Positions 33,679-43,735 of a DNA stretch of 64,000 bases are shown in pieces. Every line of letters starts with the position of its first letter. Positions within the stretch are counted from its first letter, which is position 1. The notes beneath the pieces were generated by a model. It did not search any database. It saw only the letters and a program-made list of their open reading frames with translations, and was not told the origin of the DNA. The stretch covers positions 733,602-797,601 of the forward strand of contig KV748248.1 in the NCBI GenBank assembly GCA_001692895.1, given 5' to 3'. This DNA comes from Cenococcum geophilum 1.58. Lineage: Eukaryota > Ascomycota > Dothideomycetes > Gloniales > Gloniaceae. The translations under genes were made by a program, and so were the position numbers.

Positions 33679-36600
33679 CTACCCCCCCTCTTATAGAGGC
33701 GGAGCTCCGGCGACGCTGTGGTTACTATATATATATAGAAGGAACGCTTAGGGTATAGAGAAGAAAAAGGGGGTATTGCTAAAGGCTTAAAATAACGTTA
33801 TGTAATAAGGCTTGGCACCTAGAAATCTAACTAATTAGACAACTTTAACCGCCGGTTAAAGTTCCTAGATATCTTAACAATATTCCGGTTATATGATCGT
33901 ACTTTACCGTTACATAATAGCAACTTGCGGTAATTTAACGGCAATTTACCCTTATATAGCAATATATAACAGTTTAACTCTATAAGGGCTCCTATAGAGG
34001 ATTAGATATAAAATCTCTGCTTAAGCCCGGTTTCTGTAGGTTCGCATAATAGAAGTTACTAATTAGGTCCTTTGCATTTTTAAAGTCTTCCTATAGTTAC
34101 TATTCTAGCTAATCTATGTCGAATCCTATATAGATAGCTCTATAGTAAAGCCGTTATCCTCTACCTTTACTAAAGTATTTAGAGTTAATAATTTATTTAA
34201 CAGTCCACTCCTTATAGTTCTTATCTTCGTTCTTATCTTAGATTAGTACTAATAGGGGTTTAGGCTATATCTGTCCTAGTAAGGGGTTAGGCTAGTAAAG
34301 GTATAGTAGCTATAGATAAAATACAGGCTATATCCTATAGGTAGCTAGGGCAGGCGAGAGCTCTAACTTATATATGGCTCCCCTATTAATAACTTATTTA
34401 ATTAAATAGGGGCTGAGGTTCTTATAATCGAGTGACTTTATAGGCCTCTATGTAAAGATATTGCGTATATCTAGCTATACCTAATTGCCAATACGCATTT
34501 CTAGTGGCGGCGTTCTATAACGGTCGGCGAAGTAGGCCTGCTTTACTTAAGCCTAGGCCATTTCTCCCTTGCAGTAGTTAAGTAGATTTTTTATACGGTC
34601 TATATACTAGTCGGTAAGTAGCATCTTAAGGCGTTTTCCATATGGCAGTTTCTTATTAATAAGTTCTAGTGGTTTTATGCTAGATTAGGGGTAATATTCC
34701 TTATTTATAAAGAACAGGGTAAGTCCTGTAGTAGTTAAGACATAATTATTTGCTGCGAATTTACCTAGTAGGAGGTAATCCACCCAGTTATCTTAACTAT
34801 AGGCAACTACTTGTTGTAGGTACGCTTTTATACTAGTATTAGCGTTTTCTAGTTACCTAGTAGTTTTATAGTAGAAGGATATAAATATCTTAATAGAGAT
34901 GCCAAGGCGTTAACAGATTTGTCTCTATATATTAGAGCCGAACTATATGCCTTAGTCAGACGTAATTAAGTTAGGTAACCTATATAGTCAGTAAATTTTA
35001 TAAAAGAAGGTATTAGTAACGTTACTAACAGCTATGCCTTTAGTTAGGACGTAGTGGCGCTCTTTTATAAGTCGGTATATTATTATAAAAATGTTCTTAT
35101 AGGTACGGCCGTATCGTTTATAGGGTAGTAGGTCAATAACGAAATCTATAGCGATATCTACCTATCGTTATATAGGTACTAGTAGAGGGTATAGTAATCC
35201 TTAGTACTTTATATTAAAGGCTTTAGCGCGCTTATAACTATAGTAGGCGCCTATAAAGCGTTTAACTAAGTCTATTATTTTAGGCCAGAAGTAGTATTGG
35301 CTAAGAAGCTTATAGGTTCCTCTTTTACCTAAGTAGCCGCTTAATCAGAGGTCGTGGGCTATTTAGATTAGTTACTGTTATAAATTTTCTAAGTTAGGGA
35401 CAAATAGACGGCCTCTATAATAGAGCCTATTTTCTTTTACTTCTAAGGCTGCTATATTAATCTAGCCTAAGCTTTAGAGGTTAGTTAGCAGCGTATAGGC
35501 GCTGGCGGTCTTTATAGTAATAAGTTAATATAGTAATAGGTTAACAAAGGTGTTATATACCGTAGTAATAAGCTTATTAATTTCGGAAGGTAATTCTAGT
35601 TCTATAGTATAGAGCTAAGGTATAATTAGCTCTATTATAGGTAATATACCTAGGGCTAAATTTCATACTTTTAGAATTATTTATTATTAGAACTAGTTAT
35701 AGGGGTTATCTTTAAACTAAGGAAGGTCTTATAAGCGGCGTATTAAGCTATTAGGCTTAGTACCTTATACTCCTAGCCTATATACAATTTTAAAGTTAAA
35801 ACTAGAGAGGAACTCGTTCCAGTGTACTTAGTATTAGTTTAGCTATTTCATAGTTATAAAGTACTTAAGGTTGCAATAATCCGTAAGGACTTTAGTTAAC
35901 TAGTTAGGTTCTACTAAGGAAAGTTCTAGCCAGAATTCCTTAAACGCTTATATAATTGCGAGAAGTTCCTTATTATAGATCTTATAGTTATATTCTTATA
36001 GTATAAGCTTAGATAAGTAGAATACAACTAGGTAGAGGAGACCGTTATTACCCATCTAGAAAAAGACGCCTGCGTTAACATAGTCTAAAGAGTTAGTCTT
36101 AAGATAGAGTTATTGTCCTAGTATAAAGTAAGCTAAAATAGGTACTTTAGTAAAAGTATCTTTAAGGTCTTAGAACGCCTTCTTATATTTAGGCGTTTAG
36201 ATAAAATATAAATATATTTTTCTTCCTTTTACGGAAAGGCCCTTTGTTTGCATTATTGCTATAAATAGTGCTATAACACCCGAGAAGTTATATATAAATT
36301 TTTAATAGAAGTTGGCAAAGCTAAGAAAGGCTTATACGTCTTTAATACAGTTAGAGGTTTACTATTTAGTAATTATATATACCTTCTTAGGGTCCATACG
36401 GACACCCTTAATAGTAATAATTAGTCTAAGGTATTTTACTTCTATAACTAAGAATTCGCACTTCTTTAGATTAATATAAAGTCCTATATCCCTAAGGCGC
36501 TATAAAACCTTTTAAATATACTTAGTATACTTAGAAGGGTTATTACTATAAATAAGTATATTATCTAGGTACGCAGAGCAGAAGTTATTAAGGTAGTCCT

Positions 36601-39600
36601 ATAAGGCGTTATTAATATAGCTTTAGAAGCTGCCTAGGCTGTTATATACACCAAAGGGCATAACGGTATATTTAAATTGGCTAAAGCGCAATATAAATGC
36701 GGTTTTCCATTTATTACCCTCCTATATTTAAAGATAGTTAAAGGCGGCGATAATATTAAGCTTAGTATAGATTTTAGCTTAGCTAAGCCGCTTAAAAGTC
36801 TTATATATAAGCAGTATAGGGTATTAGTTCTTAATCGTAATAGCGTTAAATCCTCTATAGTTAATATAAAATTAAATACCTCCTCCTAGCTTCTTAATAA
36901 GGAGGATAGGGGCAGCTACTAAGAATATACTAGGATAAATAAATCCTTTATTAAGGTGCTCGTTAATATACTTTTTAATAACTAGAAGTTCGTCTTTTAA
37001 TATTAGGTAGGGTCTCTTATAGGGTAGCGTTTTTCCTTATTTAATATTAATGGTATAGTTATTAGGTTAATATAGGGGGAGTATATTTATGCCCTTTTAT
37101 AAGCATATATTAATAAAGTTATAGTACCTCTTAAAAAGGAGCTTACGGAGTTCCTTATTAGTAAATCCTTTTTTAAGCTTTATAAATTTCTTAAAGTCTA
37201 AAGGTAAAAGTCCGTAGAGTTCCGCGGGGGCATTATCTCCTAAAAGGTTAACTATATCTATCCTATTACTATAGAGGACGTAGTCCTATTCTTTATTAAG
37301 CTTATATAATCGTAATTAAAAAGCTATAGCAACGGTTTAATCTTTTCTGCGTGCTATACGGTAGAAGGCTGCGGCGCTTACGTAGTAGTAGTTAGTTATA
37401 GGTAGGGTAATAAAGGGTTTCTTAGGTTAATATCCTAGGGAGTAAATAGAGGTGGCTAGGCTGTGCCCTAGGTAAGTCTCTCTACAGTATTTAAAGTTAA
37501 AGGTTACTTCTTTTTTTTTCTAGTTAATAGTAGGGTTATATTATTTAAGCTAGTTTATTCTAAGGATAATAGGGTAGTTAGTAAATAGTATAATATAGGC
37601 CTAAAGTTCTTCCTAGTGCCCGTTTATATCTAGGTAGAGTTATACTATATAGGTAATCTTTTATACGGTATAACTACCGTTAGCGAGTTATAGGGCGCGG
37701 GCTTTAGTAAGGGGTAAAGTAAGTAGGTTATAAGTACATATAAATTAGGTATCTATAAATTTATCTATAGCTCTATAATTAATTATAGAACGGCTTTTAT
37801 ATTATTTTTTAGCAGTAGTTCCTATTACAGGTAAAACTATCTATTTCCGTCTATTTATCTTTACTAAGTTATCTATTAAGTACGCCAATATATAGATCCC
37901 TCTATCTTTAGGGCGTCCTAACCCGCGACTTAGGGCTAGGACTTAGCGTTTTCCATTTCCGTATTTAACTCTACCGCTATTACTATGTCTTTATCTTATA
38001 TAGTAGCGGTATATAGCAACATATTTAGTGTTTAGGGTATTAGGTTAGGTATTAGGCGGCGGCTACTAAACCTAGCTATTAGGCAGTTTAAGTTATCGCA
38101 ATAATAGCCTTCTTAATAGTATCTATAGCAGCGTCCTAGTCTCTAGAGTAGCTCACGCTCTCTATCTAGGAGTTTTTGCGGAAAGGTTAGTATAGAGAGG
38201 TTAATATTAGCTCTAGTAGTATTTAAGGTAGTAGGTGTTGGTAGCTTAGTATATATAGGTTTAGTAGGTCCGAAGGGCTTCTATAAAAAGGTCTTTAGGT
38301 AAGAATTAGCAGTAGTAATCTAATTTAATCGTCATTTAATCTTCTATAGGGCTGCTACTATATTATAAATATTATTATAGTTATAACTAGCGGCTGCGTA
38401 ACTAAGGCGGTAAGTAACTTTTTTAAGGAAATCTTCCTAGTCTTTAGTATCGTCTTAGGCGAGGGCTCTGGTATATTCCTGGAATTTAATATAGAACTCG
38501 TTAAATAATTTAGTAGGGCTTATCTTTAGGGCACGTAGTTTAGCTCGGTTAGTGGCCAGTAGGTTATAATCGCGGTATATTAGGTTAAAATCATTAAAGA
38601 CTTCTTAGTAGGACTACTACTTCCGGGGGCTATTAGTCTCCTATTAGGCAAAGAGTCTATTAAATAGTATACCCTTTATTCACCTAATAATATAGCCGAT
38701 CTTAGTATCTTCTATAGAAAAAAGGCAGGCGCTCTAAGTTAGTTTCTCGCGGATTTACATTTTCTAGTAGCTATATTCCTTACGATTTCCCTAAAAGATT
38801 AGGGGATCAGGGTAACATATATTAGACCCTATAGTAGCGGCTTAGGTTTAATTATTATAGCTTTTATTATTACTGCTCTAGTAGGAGTTCCCATTAGGTA
38901 GAGCTATTTAGCGCTAACCCTCTATTAAGTATTAAGTAGGTAAGGTTGCCAGGGGTATAAAAACTTAAGTAGCGTTATATACAGTAGAAAGGTATCTAGC
39001 GTTATTATAAATATACTCATTAAGCTAAGATTATAGGTATTTAATTATGCCCTCTCTTTTAGTAACCGTAGCAATAAGTATAATCTTAGCCTTCTTTAAT
39101 TGTTAGACGTCGCGTTTAAACACATAAAGGTTATCTTTAGTTTCTTAACGCGTGTTATTAGCAAGCGCCTTATAGGCTTATAGGTCTTAGATAATATCAC
39201 GATCTTAAGTAATATATATCTTAGCTCGTATAAGCTTTAGGTAGTAGTTCTATAAAAGGTAGTAGTATTTATTAGGTTTTTATGCTATTATTTTTATAAA
39301 TATCTCGGCGTCTTATATTTTGATTTTAATAGGTAGTAGCCCTTTTACTTACTTATCTATAGTTATATAGTTAATAAAAAATAAGACATTATTAGTGTCT
39401 ATTTCCTTAGGGGTTAAGGCTAAAGCTAATAAATTAAATTCTCCTAGGATTAATTGGCGTTATAGGTTAAGTATAGGTATTAAATTGTTCTTTAGGTTTA
39501 ATATAGTAGCTAGTAAGGAATATTGTCTTACTATTATAGGTTCTTTAGAAGTATAAAGTGAGGTAACTCGTAGACACGCTACTTTTAGCAGCGCCTGCAG

Positions 39601-39660
39601 TATTGCAGAGACGTAGAATTGGTCGTAGGCTAAGCGTTGGTGGTAAAAAGGCGCACGTAA

Positions 39661-39853
39661 TGTCACGGGACGGGGGCAGTGGCTATAAAGCGTATGTATT
39701 AGAGGAGTCTACAAGACGTTGCGCGATCAATCGTAAGGGTCAAGGGCGTAAGGAGGTAATATACCTACGCGTAGCTGACGTAAGCTATACGCGAGGTGTA
39801 CGCGAGAGCACGGGGCTCTCCTATAGAGGCCCCTGCGGTGGGGTTCCGTGACA
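39661..39853 (-). repeat. 5' LTR of fossil F (right side)
   Basis: Begins TGTCACGGGACGGGGG and ends GGGGTTCCGTGACA; the two ends form an 8-bp perfect inverted repeat. The GC content is far above that of the interior. Confidence 0.93.
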
Positions 39854-39857
39854 AAGT

Positions 39858-40550
39858 TGTGGTCTTTAAGGTTCTCCGTAAAGATATTACTAGTATTATC
39901 TTTCTTAAAGTCTTTAAATATATAAGGGTAGAGGAAGATGTTAAGGAAGTAGTAAAACCGTACTAGTTATAGAGGTTAAGGCCTTAGTTAGTATAGAATC
40001 GGTTTTCCGGGCCTTTGGTATAACCGTTAAGGTATTTATTTCTTTACCATTATAGTGATTTTGGATAGGATATATAACTATTTTAAAATTAGATATATAG
40101 TTGTCCTATAAATAGAAGGCTAGTATAGGGGTTTAATGGTTTATAAAGAAATTTAAAAGGTTAGGTTTTAGTGTCTTAGCGCCTAGCCTTCTTATAAAGG
40201 GTCTTTTTGGCCCCCATTTTATTATATTTTTTATATTATTAGATTTTTATAGTATATATATTATAGAGGTACGTAGCGAAAGACAGTTATAAGACTATAG
40301 GGTTTCTCTAGAATATATCTTTTTTTAGTAGATTATATATTTTAATTTAAAGGTACCCAAAGGTTTAGCTTTTAATTTTATATAATCTGGGCTTATAACC
40401 TATTAAAAGTTAATGTATTAATTGCTTAATTTATCTATCTAGGAAAGGCTAGTGGCTATATAGTACAATATTGAGGAGGCTGGCTTTACCAGCCTCCTTA
40501 CGCCACCAGAAGGCCGATTCTTAACACTTTCCCTTAAGGATTCGTCTATC
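39858..40550. other. RIP-degraded repeat DNA with one clean hairpin
   Basis: No gene is recognised. The region continues the host of element F. A perfect 9-bp stem with 5-nt loop, GGAGGCTGG-CTTTA-CCAGCCTCC, lies at about 40475-40497 in otherwise AT-rich DNA; its role is unknown. Confidence 0.45.
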
Positions 40551-40566
40551 TATATAATATACCCTA

Positions 40567-40843
40567 ACTCTACAGTAGTAGAGTAAAAGTTTGCGATACT
40601 AGCGCGTCCGTAGGCTTATTACGGCAGCAGTGGTTCTTAAGGAGGTTAAAAAGTAAGGTAGTAGAGCACTACAGGTAACTCGCAGGCGCCTCGTAGGCGC
40701 CCTATAGGCGAGTCCTAAAAGGCGGGGAGATAGATTATGGGGTTTTCTTAAATAGAGTTTTCTCCCTATATGTATATAAGGAGTAGTCCGCGTGGGCCCA
40801 ATAGGGATCCAAATCGGACGTTAAGCAATAAATTATTAATTAT
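40567..40843 (+). mobile_element. SINE-like retroposon R3 (277 bp) with 16-bp target duplication
   Basis: TATATAATATACCCTA is present perfectly at 40551-40566 and 40844-40859. The insert starts ACTCTACAGTAGTAGAG and ends GACGTTAAGCAATAAATTA plus (TTA)n. It is the plus-strand counterpart of R2. It is mostly free of RIP change and is below the length at which RIP usually acts. No open frame. Confidence 0.9.
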
Positions 40844-40913
40844 TATATAATATACCCTATTGTTCTATTAATTGGACTCCCTATTTACATCCTTACCTTA
40901 TATACTAGAATAT

Positions 40914-40975
40914 GGAGTAGTCCGCGTGGGCCCAATAGGGATCCGAATCGGACGTTAAGCAATGAATTATTATTA
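40914..40975 (+). mobile_element. Retroposon tail insertion R4 (62 bp) with 16-bp target duplication
   Basis: TTATATACTAGAATAT occurs perfectly at 40898-40913 and 40976-40991. Between them is only the last 62 nt of the R3-type 3' tail, from GGAGTAGTCCGCG to an (ATT)n end. This is an extreme 5' truncation of the kind produced by LINE reverse transcription. Confidence 0.9.
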
Positions 40976-40991
40976 TTATATACTAGAATAT

Positions 40992-42984
40992 TAAGTTAAG
41001 ATTTGTAATATCTAAAGAACCTCACCAAGCTTCTTATATAGATTTTAATACCCTAATAATAAGAAATTGTAAATTAAACGATAAAGACTTTGTTTTACCG
41101 ACTTAATATCCTAAACTATCTAAAAGAACGAAGAAAAAAGCCCTCCCGCCCCCCACTCCCTAAAAGCTCCCTAACTTTAACGCTATTGAGATTAATAACA
41201 ATAACGAATATAGACGCCTAAATATACTATAAGACGTAAATGCAAGTAATCCTTATAAGCTATTTAAGTTATTCTTTATAGATAGGCGTATAGAGTATAT
41301 AAATCGAAATATAGAGCTTAATTTAACCCCTCTAGAGTATCCGCTAAAGAAGTTCCCCTAGCTATAGAAACTAATATATAGGTAGGAGCTCTACGCGTAC
41401 TTAGCGATATTAATTTATATAAGCTTATACGGTAAACTATTATTAAAAGACCACTAAAATACCTCGCTAAGTAATAGGCTAATCTATAGCTTAAGGGACT
41501 TTATAAGCTATAACCGGTAGTAATAGATTAACTATTATTTCTACTATATAGAACTAAAAGAAAAAGATAATACGCCTTTCTAGAATACCTTATAGCAAAT
41601 AGAGGACCTTAGCGAGTATCTACGGCTTTACTGCCGGAGGTTTTACTAGCCTAGAAAGCACCTTACTATCGACGATTTAATTAAACGCTTTACTAGCTAA
41701 GCGAGTAAGATTATAAATATTTCGTTAAAACTAATACTAGAAGGCTTTAAGATATAGATATTAGGTAATTAGGGCTACGTACTAAACTAGATATTTTATT
41801 TAAAAGGCGCAGGAAAGGGCCTTTATAATTCAGATATATCCTTTATTAAGATTAATAGATTTTTAAAGACTAAGGTAGTCGTTCTTAACTTACTACTACA
41901 AGTAGATCCTACTACTAGTAAACGCCTCTATCTACTAAATAAGTATATTACCTAGCTTAATAACCTTTTTACCTCCGTTTAACTATTATAAAAGCTTTAT
42001 AAGGAAGGAATTAGAGTAGCTGGAATAGCTAGAATAGTTAGAATAAAACGTAAGGAGTAGGAGGAGAGTAATAGCAAATATAAAGAATAGATAAGAGCCA
42101 GTCTATTTAACCTTAAATTACTCTATAAGAGCTAGATATTATAGGGTATACTATATATAGAGCCCTTAGAAAACAGTAAGGTGTTAGAGATTACTTAGAA
42201 AGACGCCAAAGGGGTTCTATTTATAACTACTATTTATAATAGTAAGGTTATTTAAATATTAATACTTAATACTACGTACTAACGTTATATATTACTGGCT
42301 TCTAAATATATACGGAGGCTTTAAAGACGGTTAGCTAAAATAGTTAACGGCGCCTTATAGACTCGTAAGCTCTTCGGCGACAAGGTTAGAGCTTAGCTAC
42401 CTATTCTAGCTATTATAGACCTCTATAATTACTACGTAAATGGTATAGATAGAGCTAATTAACTAAGGTCGTATTATCCCTCGTTAGAGAAGTATAGGAA
42501 GATATAGAAGCCTCTTTTTAACTTCCTCTTTAATATAATTACTACTAACTATTATAAACTGTCATCCTTCGCGCGCCCTAGCTTTCCTTATAGAGCCGGT
42601 CGCGAAGCCTTCCTCTAGAAGCTCGTTTGTACCCTCCTTAAGCGCTCCGTTCGCGTCCTAAATTATAATAAGGGCTATATAGATAAGGTTATATGGAACC
42701 TGGCAGTATTATATGGATATAAGGTAGAAGGGATAAGCGATAAGCTGCTTATTTGCTCGGCTTGCTTAAAGGCGGGAAGGACAACTTTAATTAAAAGGAT
42801 TAACTGCAGGAAGTCTTTGGCAGATCTCTCGATTAACTTAATTGAGCGGAACTCTATTAGTAACAACCGTAAGAGGCGCCGCGAGCGCCGAGGACTCGAT
42901 ACGGCTGTAAGCTTTGTCAAATTCCGCTTTATAAGAAAGGGCAGTTTCCAGAGTCACCTAGATCAATCGAACTCCAAGAAATAA
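40992..42984 (+). pseudogene. piggyBac-like transposase remnant PB1
   Basis: A fungal piggyBac-family (DDE_Tnp_1_7 type) transposase on the plus strand. Recognisable parts are an N-terminal LFKLFFIDRRIEYI-like motif (about 41255-41300), the first-aspartate region TIDDLIKRF (about 41665-41692), a GYVLN motif (41773) and a GIDRAN-LRSYY motif (about 42435-42475) matching the family's GVDxADQxRSYY. Frequent in-frame TAG/TAA at former glutamine codons inactivate the first 1.6 kb. From 42619 to the stop at 42982-42984 the frame is open for 121 codons, ending in a basic, cysteine-containing C-terminus (CSACLKAGR) with normal GC content. That tail has no counterpart in PB2, so it probably escaped RIP because it was not duplicated. 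Confidence 0.8.
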
Positions 42985-43079
42985 GCTTGCATACACCTTG
43001 CTTCACATATTTGCAGCCTCATCTAATGACCGCGACAGTCTTATTGTTATCTCGCGCGGACCACCATCTTGAACACCTC

Positions 43080-43430
43080 ATCGGTGTAAAGGATAGGGCC
43101 CTACGATCGCTCGGGCGATCGATTAAGGAGATAGGGGGGAGCCTCTCGCGGAGGCTCCAAATCGTCGATTGGCGGTGTCCCCGACGATCCGCCGGCCGTG
43201 TGCTGATTTCCTAACTAGGCCTAATGCCTGCCTGCCTGTCCTGCCTACCTGCCCGTCCTACCTGTCCTGCCTGTCCTACCTGTCCGCGACTACCTGTCCG
43301 TGCCTACCTATCTATGCCTACCTGTCTGTATCTATCTATGGTGTCTAATTCAATTCGGGGGAGAGGTCGGCCCGATCAAAGGCTCTAATTGATACGATTC
43401 GATTCGGTGACGGACTAATATCGAGGCCCG
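43080..43430 (+). repeat. Unmutated fragment of the S-element core (module g plus array e)
   Basis: 43150-43227 matches S3 at 21935-22012, and array e (43225-43330) and the following GGTCGGCCCGATCAAAGGCT stretch match 22012-22300. All CpA/CpG sites remain, so this is the least mutated copy of these parts in the window. Two perfect hairpins precede it: CGATCGC-TCGG-GCGATCG (about 43103-43120) and GGAGCCTC-TCGCG-GAGGCTCC (43138-43158). No TIRs were found around it. It lies between PB1 and the RNA polymerase I gene. Confidence 0.75.
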
Positions 43431-43735
43431 GGTTTGAAAAAAAAGCTGGAACCATATGTACACCGTAAAATGCAGAGATGATAGAACTGGAAACGCACCC
43501 TGCGCAACGCCTGAGTACCCCTTTTTCCTCCAGTTCGTCGGTCTAGGTAGACGATGTCTGGTGTATACCCCTTTCTTTCATAGCTAACGGGCATGTTGCT
43601 ACCCTACCGGTCGTCCAAAGAAACCCTTCATTCAATCCTTCATCCAATCCCGAGTCTTTCTCTTCCTCATATCAACATGATATCTTCACTTAACCCCCGT
43701 CTTTTTCCCCCTTCCCCCCCCCTTCCCTCCTTACC

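Larger units (their letters stand above)
33486..39853 (-). mobile_element. Ty3/Gypsy LTR retrotransposon fossil F with short 193-bp LTRs
   Basis: LTRs of exactly 193 bp at 33486-33678 and 39661-39853 have TGTCACGG...CCGTGACA ends, with AAGT duplicated outside (33482-33485, 39854-39857). The interior reads on the minus strand: gag with a knuckle-like patch near 38085-38150, reverse transcriptase around 36400-37000, integrase-like sequence around 34500-35500, and a polypurine tract at 33680-33690 next to the 3' LTR. It belongs to a different Gypsy lineage from A, B and D, and no chromodomain was noticed. The interior is broken many times, whereas the right LTR is nearly free of RIP changes. Confidence 0.88.

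Noticed and set aside
28907-40820. One giant TIR transposon with inverted ends at R2 and R3
   Set aside because: R2 and R3 are inverted relative to each other and resemble long TIRs, but each has its own different target duplication, so they are independent retroposon insertions.
43119-43122. TTAA next to a CGATCG palindrome as the 3' end of piggyBac copy PB1
   Set aside because: piggyBac does target TTAA, but no matching left TIR was found before PB1, and TTAA is common.
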